A stretch of 64,000 nt of DNA from assembly GCF_040276065.1 (NCBI RefSeq), contig NZ_JBELOI010000003.1:1-64000 (forward strand), written 5' to 3'. The DNA comes from Castellaniella sp040276065 (GTDB taxonomy: Bacteria; Pseudomonadota; Gammaproteobacteria; Burkholderiales; Burkholderiaceae_B). The translations under genes were made by a program, and so were the position numbers. Below the pieces are notes generated by a model, which saw only the letters and a list, made by a program, of their open reading frames with translations, was not told the origin of the DNA and made no database searches. Shown piece after piece: positions 36,403-45,677 of the stretch (position 1 is the stretch's first letter; the number at the start of each line of letters is the position of its first letter).

Positions 36403-37803
36403 CTACAGGCCGTGGCGATCCAGGTAGTCCGCGACCAGCCGGGCATCGCAATCCATCACCTGCACGCGCTGCGGGCGCTGCTGCAGGTCGCGCAAGGCCT
36501 CGGGCACCGGTGGCGCCTCGCCAATGGCTTCCTGGATGGTTTCGGCGAACTTGGCCGGCAAGGCGGTCTCCAGAACCAGCATCGGCACGCCGTCCTCGAG
36601 ATGTTCGCGAGCGACCTTGACGCCATCGGCGGTGTGGGGATCCACCAGCACCCCAGTCTCGCGATACAGGCCGCGAATGGTGTCCAGGCGGTCGGCATGC
36701 GTGCTGACGCCGGCCACGAAGCCATAGCGCTCGGTGAAGGTCGAGCGGAGTGCGGACAGGTCGAACTGCCCGTCGCGCGCCAGTGCCGCCCACAGGGCGC
36801 TCACGCGCGCGGGATCCTGGTCCACCAGGTCGAATACGAAGCGCTCGAAGTTGGAGGCGCGCGAAATGTCCATCGACGGGCTGGACGTGGCGTGCGTCTG
36901 GCTGGCCGGCCGTGGACGATACACGCCCGTGCGGAAAAATTCCTCGAGCACGTTGTTCTCGTTGGTCGCCAGCACCAGGCGCCGGATGGGTACGCCCATT
37001 CGGCGGGCGATATGCCCGGCCAGAATGTTGCCGAAGTTGCCCGACGGCACCGCGAAGGACACGGGCTGCCCCGGCCGCTCGGTGGCGCGCAGCCAGCCCC
37101 AGACGTAATACACGATCTGTGCCGCGATGCGCGCCCAATTGATCGAGTTGACCGCCCCCAGGCGGCGGGCGCTCTTGAAGTCCAGGTCGCCGGCCAGGGT
37201 CTTGACGATGTCCTGGCACTCATCGAACACGCCGCGCACAGCGATGTTATGGATGTTCTCGTCCTGCAGGGAATACATCTGCGCGCGCTGGAACGCGCTC
37301 ATGCGGCCATGGGGCGAGAGCATGAACACCGCCACGCCACGCTTGCCGCGCAAGGCGTACTCGGCGGCCGAACCGGTATCGCCCGAGGTCGCCCCGAGAA
37401 TATTGAGCACCTGGTTCCGGCGCGCGAGAACATGCTCGAAGGCCTGCCCCAGGAACTGCATGGCCATGTCCTTGAACGCCAGCGTCGGCCCCTCGGACAG
37501 ACCCAGCAGCGCCAAGCCGGGCTGCAGGGGCTTGATCGGCGCGATCATCGGAAATACCTCGGGTGCATAGGCCGCCCGCGTCATGGCCTGCAGGTCCTCA
37601 CGCGTGATGTCGTCGATGAACAGACCCAGCACGCAGGCCGCGAGGCCGGCATAGTCAAGCTCGCGCCAGGCCTCGAGGGTGTCCGCATCCAGGCGCGGCA
37701 GCGACTCGGGCAGGGTCAGGCCACCGTCGGGCGCCAGGCCCTCGAGGAGGATGTCGCAAAACGGCAGAGGGGCCATGCCGCCCCGGGTCGAACGGTATTT
37801 CAA
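36403..37803 (-). CDS. thrC: Threonine synthase
   Basis: A 466-residue PLP enzyme converting O-phosphohomoserine to threonine. The PLP lysine is K111 in LAFKDMAMQF; SGDTGSAAEYAL and the PSGNFGNILAG loop (phosphate binding) follow. The start is a TTG whose last two bases share the hom stop (TTGA); the KYRSTRGGMAP start is the family norm, so the longer reading is preferred over the internal ATG at 37776. Operon: alaC, hom, thrC. Confidence 0.95.
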   Translation of the reverse strand: MKYRSTRGGMAPLPFCDILLEGLAPDGGLTLPESLPRLDADTLEAWRELDYAGLAACVLGLFIDDITREDLQAMTRAAYAPEVFPMIAPIKPLQPGLALLGLSEGPTLAFKDMAMQFLGQAFEHVLARRNQVLNILGATSGDTGSAAEYALRGKRGVAVFMLSPHGRMSAFQRAQMYSLQDENIHNIAVRGVFDECQDIVKTLAGDLDFKSARRLGAVNSINWARIAAQIVYYVWGWLRATERPGQPVSFAVPSGNFGNILAGHIARRMGVPIRRLVLATNENNVLEEFFRTGVYRPRPASQTHATSSPSMDISRASNFERFVFDLVDQDPARVSALWAALARDGQFDLSALRSTFTERYGFVAGVSTHADRLDTIRGLYRETGVLVDPHTADGVKVAREHLEDGVPMLVLETALPAKFAETIQEAIGEAPPVPEALRDLQQRPQRVQVMDCDARLVADYLDRHGL

Positions 37804-39104
37804 TTGATGTTCTCCACGCGCAGGCGCGTGACGCCGGAATGGACGAAGGGCATCCCGCGGATCACGTCCAACGCCTCGTCGACGTCGCCCTCGCGCGCCT
37901 CATGGGTCAGGAAAATAATGTCGGCCTGATGCTCGCCGTGCGGCTGCTGGAACATGGAGCCGACCGAGATTCCGGCCTGGGAGAGCACCCGCGCCAGATC
38001 CGCGAGAACACCGGGCCGGTCGTCGACGCGCAACCTCAGGTAGAAGCTGGTGCGCACCTCGGCCATCGGCAGGACGGGAATATCCGCCATGGCATCGGGC
38101 TGAAAAGCCAGGTGCGGGACCCGGTGCTCGGGATCGGCCATCTGCAGGCGCGTGACGTCAACCAGATCGGCCACGACCGCCGAGGCCGTCGGCAGGGCAC
38201 CCGCGCCCTGCCCATAATAGAGCGATGGTCCCACCGCGTCGCCGCGCACCAGCACCGCGTTCATGGCACCCTCGACATTGGCCAGCAGGCAATGATCGGG
38301 CACCAGCGCCGGGTGCACACGCAGCTCGATGCCGTCGGGCCGGCGGCGCGTGATGCCCAGCAGCTTGATACGGTAGCCCAGGCGCTGCGCATGCACGATG
38401 TCCTCGGAGGCCAGCCGGGAAATGCCCTCGACATAGGCCTTGTCGAACTGCACCGGAATGCCGAAGGCGAGCGAGGCCAGCAAGGTGAGTTTGTGCGCCG
38501 CGTCCACCCCCTCGATATCGAAGGTGGGATCGGCCTCGGCATAGCCCAGGCGCTGAGCCTCGGCAAGGACCTGATCGAAAGGCAGGCCGCGGGCGCGCAT
38601 CTCGGACAGGATGAAATTGGTGGTGCCGTTGATGATTCCCGCCACCCACTGGATCCGGTTGGCGGTCAGGCCCTCGCGGATCGCCTTGATGATGGGGATC
38701 CCTCCAGCGACGGCGGCCTCGAAGGCGACCATGACGCCGCGCGCCTGCGCCGCGGCGAAGATCTCGTCGCCGTGAACGGCCAGCAGCGCCTTGTTGGCGG
38801 TGACCACGTGCTTGCCGTGGGCAATGGCCTCGAGAATGCACTGGCGCGCCAGCGTGTCGCCGCCGATCAGCTCGACGATGATGTCGATGTCCGGGTCGCG
38901 GGCCAGCGCCAGGCCGTCGGTGGTCACGTGCACGTCGGGGCCGACCAGGGCGCGCGCCTTGGCGACGTCGCGCACCGCCACCGCCACCACCTCGAGGCTG
39001 CGGCCCGCGCGGCGGGCAATCTCGGAGCCATTTTGCATGAGGACGGTCCAGACCCCGCCGCCCACGACTCCCAGACCCAGCAATCCGATGCGTATCGGCT
39101 TCAT
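37800..39104 (-). CDS. hom: Homoserine dehydrogenase
   Basis: A 434-residue monofunctional enzyme reducing aspartate semialdehyde to homoserine. The NAD(P) loop is GLGVVGGGVW (9-18). Substrate region VAGIINGTTNFIL and the catalytic lysine segment EGVDAAHKLTLLA are present. A C-terminal ACT domain (about 350-434) suggests threonine feedback. Overlaps thrC and alaC by four bases. Confidence 0.95.
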   Translation of the reverse strand: MKPIRIGLLGLGVVGGGVWTVLMQNGSEIARRAGRSLEVVAVAVRDVAKARALVGPDVHVTTDGLALARDPDIDIIVELIGGDTLARQCILEAIAHGKHVVTANKALLAVHGDEIFAAAQARGVMVAFEAAVAGGIPIIKAIREGLTANRIQWVAGIINGTTNFILSEMRARGLPFDQVLAEAQRLGYAEADPTFDIEGVDAAHKLTLLASLAFGIPVQFDKAYVEGISRLASEDIVHAQRLGYRIKLLGITRRRPDGIELRVHPALVPDHCLLANVEGAMNAVLVRGDAVGPSLYYGQGAGALPTASAVVADLVDVTRLQMADPEHRVPHLAFQPDAMADIPVLPMAEVRTSFYLRLRVDDRPGVLADLARVLSQAGISVGSMFQQPHGEHQADIIFLTHEAREGDVDEALDVIRGMPFVHSGVTRLRVENIN

Positions 39105-40288
39105 TTCAACAACCCATCCTTACGAAACATGTCCTTGATCCCCCGCACCGCCTGGCGCGTCCGTTGTTCGTTCTCGATCAGTGCAAAGCGCACGTACTCG
39201 TCGCCATAGTCGCCAAAGCCGATGCCCGGCGAGACGGCGACCTTGGCGTCCGCAAGCAAGTGCTTGGAAAATTCCAGCGAGCCCCGCGATCGATAGGGCT
39301 CGGGAATGCGTGCCCAGATGTACATCGAGGCCTTGGGGACGTCGACGTCCCAGCCCGCCTCCTGCAGGCCGCGGGCCAGCACGTCGCGACGGTTGCGGTA
39401 TTGCTCGACCACTTGGGCGACGCATTCCTGGGGGCCCTCGAGCGCGGCGATGGCGGCCACCTGGATGGGTGTGAACGTGCCGTAGTCGTGATAGCTCTTG
39501 ATCCGCGCCAGAGCATGGACGAGCTCGCGGTTGCCCACCATGAAGCCGATGCGCCAACCCGCCATGTTGTAGCTTTTGCTCATGGTGAAGAATTCGACAG
39601 CCACCTCGCGCGCGCCCGGCACCTGCATGATGGACGGCGCGACATAGCCATCGAAAGTGATGTCCGCATAGGCCAGGTCGTGCACCACCAGGATACCGTG
39701 CTCGCGCGCCAGGGCCACGATGCGCTCGAAAAACGACAGTTCCACGCACTGCGCCGTGGGATTGCTGGGAAAACCCAGAATCATCATCTTGGGCTTGGGA
39801 ATGGCCTCACGCACGGCGCGCTCGATTTCCTCAAAGAAATCCAGGCCCGGAGTCATGGGCACCGAGCGGATGTTGGCGCCGGCGATGACCGCCCCATAGA
39901 TATGGATGGGATAGCTAGGATTGGGCACCAGCACCGTGTCGCCCCGGTCCAGCGTGGCCAGCATCAGGTGCGCCAGGCCCTCTTTGGAGCCGATGGTGAC
40001 GATGGCCTCGGAATCCGGGTCGATGTCGACCTGGTAGCGACGCTGGTACCAGCCCGAGATCGCGCGGCGCAGGCGCGGAATCCCCTTGGAGACCGAATAG
40101 CCGTGCGTGTCGGGGCGGTTGGCCACCTCGACCAGCTTGTCCACGATGTGCCGGGGCGTAGGGCCGTCCGGATTCCCCATGGACATGTCGATAATGTCCT
40201 CGCCTCGCCGGCGCGCGGCCATCTTGAGCTCGCCCGTGATGTTGAACACATAGGGAGGCAGACGCTCGATGCGCGGAAAGGTGGTCAT
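39101..40288 (-). CDS. alaC: PLP-dependent alanine transaminase (AlaC-type)
   Basis: A 395-residue class I/II aminotransferase. The PLP lysine is K238 in TMSKSYNMAGWR. SNPTAQ and the DLAYADITFDGY loop are typical of the AlaC/YfdZ group, which transaminates pyruvate with glutamate; other specificities such as diaminopimelate are possible. GAGGA lies 6 bases before the ATG at 40288, which settles the start; the frame itself is open to 40432. A clear promoter lies about 75 bases upstream. First gene before hom and thrC. Confidence 0.9.
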   Translation of the reverse strand: MTTFPRIERLPPYVFNITGELKMAARRRGEDIIDMSMGNPDGPTPRHIVDKLVEVANRPDTHGYSVSKGIPRLRRAISGWYQRRYQVDIDPDSEAIVTIGSKEGLAHLMLATLDRGDTVLVPNPSYPIHIYGAVIAGANIRSVPMTPGLDFFEEIERAVREAIPKPKMMILGFPSNPTAQCVELSFFERIVALAREHGILVVHDLAYADITFDGYVAPSIMQVPGAREVAVEFFTMSKSYNMAGWRIGFMVGNRELVHALARIKSYHDYGTFTPIQVAAIAALEGPQECVAQVVEQYRNRRDVLARGLQEAGWDVDVPKASMYIWARIPEPYRSRGSLEFSKHLLADAKVAVSPGIGFGDYGDEYVRFALIENEQRTRQAVRGIKDMFRKDGLLK

Positions 40289-40361
40289 GATGGTCCTCGA
40301 AGGGGGTGTGGCCCGGGAAAAACGCCGTTTGCAAGCGTGGCTGCGGTGCAGCAAATCCAAT

Positions 40362-40390
40362 AATCTAGCGCAAGCGATGGAGACTCGCAA
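40362..40390 (-). promoter_or_regulatory. Predicted sigma-70 promoter of alaC-hom-thrC
   Basis: On the minus strand, TTGCGA (-35, 40390-40385) and TAGATT (-10, 40367-40362) are separated by 17 bases; each matches consensus at 4 of 6. The leader would be about 65 bases. Confidence 0.5.
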
Positions 40391-40454
40391 ATAGCGGGCG
40401 CCGGAACGGCCGGACGCCGGAGCATCCGTCACAGGAATCGCGGGAGGATTGCGC

Positions 40455-40460
40455 TATGAT
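40455..40460 (+). promoter_or_regulatory. Putative -10 element of the Mth938-like gene
   Basis: TATGAT at 40455-40460 overlaps an in-frame ATG at 40456. If used, transcription starts near 40467, downstream of that ATG and just before ACGGAG and the GTG at 40483. No strong -35. Confidence 0.35.
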
Positions 40461-40482
40461 CACAGGAGTAACGGAGCCGTCT

Positions 40483-40929
40483 GTGCAACTGCAAAAAGAT
40501 TCCAACCCCGCGCTCAACACCGTCACCGCTTATGGCGACGATTACCTGGAAATCAACCGGGTGCGCTTCCGGACCGCTGTCAGCTTCACCCCCGAAGGCC
40601 CCATCCGCAGCCTCGAGCTCGTATCGCCGGCGGATATCGACGCCGCGCTGCTGCGCGGCCTGGTCGGCTTGCAGGACACCCACCGCGATCCGCTCGCCTT
40701 CCTCGACGACGCGCCCCCCACCCTCCCGCCGGGCGCACCCGAGGTGGTGCTGATCGGCACCGGCTCCCGGCACACCTTCCTGCCGCCCGCGGTGACCAGC
40801 GCCCTGCTGGCCCTGGGCATCGGCATCGAAACCATGACCACCCAGGCGGCCGCGCGCACCTACAACATCCTCATGTCCGAGGAGCGTCGCGTGCTCGCCC
40901 TGCTGCTTCCCGGAGACCCCGAACCATGA
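40483..40929 (+). CDS. Mth938-like domain (DUF498) protein
   Basis: A 148-residue protein of the DUF498/Mth938/NDUFAF3-like family, function not established in bacteria. The conserved N-terminal LNTVTAYGDDYLEIN and the later VVLIGTGSRHTFLPP and IGIETMTTQAAARTYNIL are characteristic. I chose the GTG at 40483 because ACGGAG precedes it by 6 bases, the family begins about there, and the ATG at 40456 sits inside a -10-like element. The ATG alternative adds nine residues and has its own GGAGG, so it is not excluded. Stop overlaps bcp start. Confidence 0.8.
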   Translation: MQLQKDSNPALNTVTAYGDDYLEINRVRFRTAVSFTPEGPIRSLELVSPADIDAALLRGLVGLQDTHRDPLAFLDDAPPTLPPGAPEVVLIGTGSRHTFLPPAVTSALLALGIGIETMTTQAAARTYNILMSEERRVLALLLPGDPEP

Positions 40930-41396
40930 CACAGATCGCCACCGGCCGGCCCCTGCCCGCCTTCACCGCCTCGTCCACCGCCGGGGACATCGACAGCCGC
41001 ACGCTGCACGGCCGCCCCTTCGTCCTGTATTTCTATCCCAAGGACAACACCCCGGGCTGCACCACTGAATCCCAGGACTTCCGCGACCTGTACGCACAGT
41101 TCCAGGCGGCGGGCTGCGCGGTCCTCGGCGTGTCGCGCGATTCGCTGAAATCCCACGAGGGATTCATCGAAAAGCAATCCCTGCCCTTCCCCTTGATCAG
41201 CGATCCGGACGAGGCCCTATGCACGCTGTTCGACGTCATGAAACTCAAAAACATGTACGGCAAACAGGTGCGCGGCATCGACCGTAGCACCTTCCTCATC
41301 GACAAGGACGGGGTGCTGGTGCGCGAATGGCGCGGCGTCCGGGTGCCGGACCATGCGCTCGAAGTCCTCCAGACCGTCCAGACTCTCGCGGCCTGA
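40926..41396 (+). CDS. bcp: Thiol peroxidase, BCP-type peroxiredoxin
   Basis: A 156-residue BCP/PrxQ peroxiredoxin that reduces organic and hydrogen peroxides using thioredoxin. The peroxidatic cysteine is C45 in FYPKDNTPGCTTES. The second cysteine five residues on (C50 in E. coli BCP) is replaced by glutamine; another cysteine is at about 64. It starts in the stop of the Mth938-like gene and is followed by phoH. Confidence 0.94.
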   Translation: MTQIATGRPLPAFTASSTAGDIDSRTLHGRPFVLYFYPKDNTPGCTTESQDFRDLYAQFQAAGCAVLGVSRDSLKSHEGFIEKQSLPFPLISDPDEALCTLFDVMKLKNMYGKQVRGIDRSTFLIDKDGVLVREWRGVRVPDHALEVLQTVQTLAA

Positions 41397-41420
41397 CCGC
41401 AAGCCAGGAGCCTCGCCTCT

Positions 41421-43106
41421 ATGCCCCTACCCAAGCAGCCTACCCGCATGGGTTCCGTCGTGCAGGTCGACCCCACCCCCATCGAGGCAATCTCCAAACC
41501 GGCAGCCCCGGCAGCCCGCGCCCCAGAGCCCGCGGCCAAGGCCCCGGCCCGTCGCACGGCGGCCATCCTGACCAAGGTCCGACAGCCGCCGGAGGCACCC
41601 GCGGCCGACGCCAAGCCTCGCGAGGCACCCGCCGCTGCCCCCGCCAAGGCCCCCCTGGCGCCGCCGCGCCCCAAAAAGAGCGTCGCCGCGGCACGGCGCC
41701 TGCCGGTCGCGCAGCGCAAGCTGTTCGTGCTCGATACCAACGTGCTGCTGCACGACCCCACCTCGCTGTTCCGCTTTGCCGAGCACGACGTCTTTCTGCC
41801 GATGATCGTCCTCGAAGAGCTCGACCACCAAAAGAAAGGCATGTCCGAGGTGGCGCGCAACGCGCGCCAGGTCAGCCGCTACCTAGATGACTTGATCGGC
41901 ACCGAAAACCTCGCCAAAGGGGTGCCCCTGGACACCCTCGGCAACCAAGAGGCGCTGGGCACCCTGTATTTTCAGACCTCTGCCAAGGACACCCGGCTGC
42001 CGATCGAGCTGCCCATGGGCAAGGCCGACAACGTGATCCTCGGCATCGTCCATAGCCTGCAGCAGGAAAATCCCAAACGCGAGGTCGTGCTGGTGTCCAA
42101 GGACATCAACATGCGCCTCAAGGCGCGTGCCCTGAGCCTGCCCGCGGAGGACTACCTGAACGACCACGTCCTCGACGACTCGGACCTGCTCTACGATGGC
42201 GTCATGCCGCTGCCCGAGAACTTCTGGGTGCGGCATGGCAAGAACATCGAATCCTGGCAGCAGGGCGGCATCACCTACTATCGGGTGCGGGGGCCGCTGT
42301 GCACCGAATTCATTGTCAACGAGTTCGTCTACTACGAAGGCGAGATGCCTTTGTACGCCCAGGTCAAGGAGGTCACCGGCAAGAGCGCCGTGCTGGCCAC
42401 GCTGCGCGATTACAGCCATGCCAAGAACAGCGTCTGGGGGGTGACCGCGCGCAACCGAGAGCAGAATTTCGCCCTCAACCTGCTGATGAACCCGGAAATC
42501 GACTTTGTCTCGCTGCTGGGCCAGGCGGGCACCGGCAAGACCCTGCTGGCCTTGGCCAGCGGCCTGGCTCAGACCCTCGAGACCAAGCGCTACAACGAGA
42601 TCATCATCACCCGCGCCACCGTGCCCGTGGGCGACGACATCGGCTTTCTGCCCGGCACCGAAGAGGAAAAAATGCTCCCCTGGATGGGCGCGCTCGAGGA
42701 CAACCTCGAGGTCCTGCATCAAGGCGCCGGCAACCTGGGCGCGACCAGCAACGGCGGCCCGGACTGGTCCAAGTCGCCGGCCATGGACCTGATCCGGGCG
42801 CGCATCAAGGTCAAGTCCCTCAACTTCATGCGCGGGCGCACGTTCCTGAATAAGCTCCTGATCATCGACGAGGCCCAGAACCTCACGCCCAAGCAGATGA
42901 AGACCCTGGCCACGCGCGCCGGCCCCGGCACCAAGATCGTCTGCCTGGGCAACATCGCACAGATCGACACGCCCTATCTGACCGAGGGCAGCTCGGGGCT
43001 GACCTATGTGGTCGACCGCTTCAAGGGCTGGCCGCACGCGGGGCACATCACCCTGCAGCGGGGCGAGCGCTCGCGCCTGGCCGACTACGCCAGCGACGCT
43101 CTCTAG
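41421..43106 (+). CDS. PIN-PhoH family RNA-binding ATPase
   Basis: A 561-residue protein with two domains joined in PIN-PhoH order. A PIN nuclease domain begins at FVLDTNVLLHDP (D105), with EELD as a further acidic site. The PhoH ATPase domain has Walker A GQAGTGKT (367-374) and Walker B LLIIDEAQNL (about 479). An unusual Ala/Pro-rich, low-complexity N-terminal segment spans about residues 20-95. The family has RNA-dependent helicase/nuclease activity in actinobacterial relatives; the role here is unknown. CAGGAG lies 10 bases upstream. Confidence 0.9.
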   Translation: MPLPKQPTRMGSVVQVDPTPIEAISKPAAPAARAPEPAAKAPARRTAAILTKVRQPPEAPAADAKPREAPAAAPAKAPLAPPRPKKSVAAARRLPVAQRKLFVLDTNVLLHDPTSLFRFAEHDVFLPMIVLEELDHQKKGMSEVARNARQVSRYLDDLIGTENLAKGVPLDTLGNQEALGTLYFQTSAKDTRLPIELPMGKADNVILGIVHSLQQENPKREVVLVSKDINMRLKARALSLPAEDYLNDHVLDDSDLLYDGVMPLPENFWVRHGKNIESWQQGGITYYRVRGPLCTEFIVNEFVYYEGEMPLYAQVKEVTGKSAVLATLRDYSHAKNSVWGVTARNREQNFALNLLMNPEIDFVSLLGQAGTGKTLLALASGLAQTLETKRYNEIIITRATVPVGDDIGFLPGTEEEKMLPWMGALEDNLEVLHQGAGNLGATSNGGPDWSKSPAMDLIRARIKVKSLNFMRGRTFLNKLLIIDEAQNLTPKQMKTLATRAGPGTKIVCLGNIAQIDTPYLTEGSSGLTYVVDRFKGWPHAGHITLQRGERSRLADYASDAL

Positions 43107-43120
43107 GGCCGGCTGGCGCC

Positions 43121-44128
43121 ATGGACACGCCCCCGCGCCACGGCCGCCCCCTGGCCTTCACCATGGGCGACGCCGCCGGCATTGGCCCCGAACTGATCCT
43201 CAAATTGTTCGCCGAGGGCCTGCCGCACCCGGCGGTGGTGTACGGCGACGCGGGCGTGCTGCGCGCCACCTGCGAGCGGCTCGGGCTGCGGGACCGGCTG
43301 CGGATCGAGGCCCTGGATGCTCCCGGGCCAGGCGCCGCGCACGGCACGGTGGGGGTGCTCAACCGCTGGGCAGCCCTGCCGCCCGGCTTGATGCCGGGCC
43401 ACCTGGACGCGCGCGCCGGGCGCGGCGCCTACGAGTACCTTTGCCACGCCATCGACGACGCCAAGGCCGGGTGCGTGCGGGCACTGGTGACCGCGCCACT
43501 CAACAAGCTCGCCATGCTGGCGGCGGGCCTGGATTTTCCCGGCCATACGGAAATCCTCGCCGAACGCACCGGTACGGCCGACTACGCCATGATGCTCGCC
43601 AATCCCGAGTTGCGCGTCATCCTGGCAACCATCCACATCCCGCTCTCGGCCGTGCCCGGCAGCCTGGACGCCGAATCCCAGCGGCGCATCATCGGCCTCG
43701 CCCACCGCGCCTGCCGCGGCGAGGGCATCGCCCGGCCGCGCATCGCGGTGGCCGGGCTGAATCCGCATGCCGGCGAAGGCGGCAAGTTCGGCGACGAGGA
43801 GGCCCGCCACATCCTGCCCGCCATCCAGCGGGCGCAGGCCGACGGGCTGGATGTGAGCGGCCCATGGCCGGGGGACACGGTCTTCATGCGCGCCCGTCGG
43901 GGCGAGTTCGACATCGTCGTGGCGCAATACCACGACCAGGGCCTGATTCCCGTGAAATACATGGGCCTCGAGGAAGGCGTCAACGTCACAGTCGGCCTGC
44001 CCTTCGCGCGCACCAGCGTGGACCACGGCACGGCCTTCGACATCGCCGGCCAAGGGATCGCCGACCCGGCTTCGCTGCGCGCTGCGGTGCGGATGGCCCT
44101 GCGCATGAGCAGCACCGAGGTCGAATAG
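43121..44128 (+). CDS. pdxA: 4-hydroxythreonine-4-phosphate dehydrogenase
   Basis: A 335-residue PdxA, an NAD-dependent enzyme of the DXP-dependent pyridoxal phosphate pathway. It opens with LAFTMGDAAGIGPELI, then TAPLNKLAM, FPGHTEILAERTG, and the metal/substrate histidines in YHDQGLIPVKYMG and NPHAGEGG. Its other substrate branch uses DXP from dxs in this window. Follows phoH after 14 bases. Confidence 0.95.
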   Translation: MDTPPRHGRPLAFTMGDAAGIGPELILKLFAEGLPHPAVVYGDAGVLRATCERLGLRDRLRIEALDAPGPGAAHGTVGVLNRWAALPPGLMPGHLDARAGRGAYEYLCHAIDDAKAGCVRALVTAPLNKLAMLAAGLDFPGHTEILAERTGTADYAMMLANPELRVILATIHIPLSAVPGSLDAESQRRIIGLAHRACRGEGIARPRIAVAGLNPHAGEGGKFGDEEARHILPAIQRAQADGLDVSGPWPGDTVFMRARRGEFDIVVAQYHDQGLIPVKYMGLEEGVNVTVGLPFARTSVDHGTAFDIAGQGIADPASLRAAVRMALRMSSTEVE

Positions 44129-44132
44129 GCAA

Positions 44133-44147
44133 GCCGGCCAGGCCGGC
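44133..44147. terminator. GC hairpin between convergent pdxA and dnaB
   Basis: GCCGGCC-A-GGCCGGC (inverted repeat 44133-44147) sits in the 32-base gap between stops of pdxA and dnaB. With a 3-base loop the stem is 6 bp of G-C pairs. There is no T-run. Confidence 0.35.
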
Positions 44148-44160
44148 GCGAGTGCCCTGG

Positions 44161-45534
44161 CTAGAAACCGGGCGCGGTCGAGAAATTCAGGAAACGGGTG
44201 CTCGCCCCCTGAAAGGTCAGCCGCACGGTGCCGATCGGGCCGTTGCGCTGCTTGCCGACGATGATCTCAGCCGTCCCCTTGTCGGGGGAATCGGGGTTGT
44301 AGACCTCATCGCGGTAGATGAAGATGATCAAGTCCGCATCCTGCTCGATGGCGCCGGATTCGCGCAGATCGCTCATCACCGGGCGCTTGTTGGGGCGCTG
44401 TTCCAGGCTGCGGTTGAGCTGCGACAAGGCGACCACCGGGCAGTTCAGCTCCTTGGCGAGGCTCTTGAGCGAGCGGCTGATCTCGGAGATCTCGGTGGCC
44501 CGGTTCTCGCCCGAGCCGCTGGCCGACATCAGTTGCAGGTAATCGATGATGATCATGCCCAATTGCCCGCATTGGCGCGCCAAGCGGCGCGCACGGGCGC
44601 GGACCTCCATCGAGGTCAGCGCGGGGGTCTCGTCGATATAGATCTGCGCCTCCTGGACGCGCTGCACGGCGTGCGTCAGGCGCGGCCAGTCCTCCTGACT
44701 CAGCTTGCCGGTACGCATGCGGTGCTGGTCGAGCATGCCCACCGATCCCACCATGCGCATGGCGAGCTGCACCGCGCCCATCTCCATCGAGAACACCGCC
44801 ACCGGCAGGCCTTGCTCGATCGCCACGTGCTCGCCGATATTCATGGCCAAGGAGGTCTTGCCCATTGATGGGCGCCCGGCCACGATCACCAGGTCGCCGG
44901 GCTGCAGGCCGGAGGTCATCCGGTCGAGATCGGTAAACCCCGTGGGCACGCCGGTGACATCGGAGTCGCCCTCGCGATGATAGAGTTCGTCGATGCGGCT
45001 GACGACCTGCGACAGCAGCGGCTGGATTTCCTGGAAACCGGCGGTGCCGCGCGCACCCTCCTGGGCGATCTGGAACACCCGCGACTCGGCCTCGTCGAGA
45101 ATCTGACGCGCCTCCTTGCCCTGTGGGTTGAACGCGGTCGATGAGATCTCGTCGGCGACCGAAACGAGTTTGCGCAACATGGCGCGCTCGCGCACGATCT
45201 CGGCATAGCGCCGGATGTTGGCGGCCGATGGGGTGTTGTGCGCCAACGCATTCAGGTAGGCCAGGCCGCCGCATTCCTCGGCCTTGCCGGCGATGGCCAG
45301 GGATTCGTGCACGGTCACCACGTCGGCCGGGCGCACCAAGCCCACCAGCCGCGTGATGTGCTGCCAGATCAGACGGTGGTCGAAGCGGTAGAAATCATCG
45401 TCGACCAGAACGTCCGCGATCCGGTCGAAAGCCGAATTATCCAGCAGCAGGCCGCCCAGCACCGATTGCTCGGCCTCGACAGAGTGCGGGGGTACGCGCA
45501 AGTAATCCAGTTGCGCATCCGTATCGATATCCAC
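44161..45534 (-). CDS. dnaB: Replicative DNA helicase DnaB
   Basis: A 457-residue hexameric helicase. An N-terminal primase-interaction domain (about 15-120) is followed by the RecA-like motor with Walker A GRPSMGKTS (about 221). A GTG at 45534 is preferred: GAGGA lies 6 bases upstream, while the TTG at 45540 abuts it. No intein is present. It lies downstream of the rpsF-rplI operon but behind a strong terminator. Confidence 0.94.
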   Translation of the reverse strand: MDIDTDAQLDYLRVPPHSVEAEQSVLGGLLLDNSAFDRIADVLVDDDFYRFDHRLIWQHITRLVGLVRPADVVTVHESLAIAGKAEECGGLAYLNALAHNTPSAANIRRYAEIVRERAMLRKLVSVADEISSTAFNPQGKEARQILDEAESRVFQIAQEGARGTAGFQEIQPLLSQVVSRIDELYHREGDSDVTGVPTGFTDLDRMTSGLQPGDLVIVAGRPSMGKTSLAMNIGEHVAIEQGLPVAVFSMEMGAVQLAMRMVGSVGMLDQHRMRTGKLSQEDWPRLTHAVQRVQEAQIYIDETPALTSMEVRARARRLARQCGQLGMIIIDYLQLMSASGSGENRATEISEISRSLKSLAKELNCPVVALSQLNRSLEQRPNKRPVMSDLRESGAIEQDADLIIFIYRDEVYNPDSPDKGTAEIIVGKQRNGPIGTVRLTFQGASTRFLNFSTAPGF

Positions 45535-45578
45535 GCCCAATCCTCGCTGTGCCGCCTCGAGCCATCAAAGGGAAAATC

Positions 45579-45604
45579 AAAAAGCCGGCGAGGCGCCGGC
45601 TTTT
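45579..45604. terminator. Strong bidirectional intrinsic terminator between rplI and dnaB
   Basis: An 11-bp perfect stem (AAAAGCCGGCG / CGCCGGCTTTT) with a 3-base loop AGG. Both strands carry a T-run, longest on the minus strand, so it should stop the rpsF-rplI transcript before dnaB. It is the clearest terminator in the window. Confidence 0.85.
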
Positions 45605-45677
45605 CCTGGCGCCATGCCCATCCCCCCGCAAAGGGGAATGTAAGCATAGCACCCCATGGGATTCCCCCGCAGGGCGT

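Noticed and set aside
41421..43106. PIN domain as toxin of a toxin-antitoxin pair
   Set aside because: The PIN domain is fused to PhoH and no antitoxin gene lies beside it.
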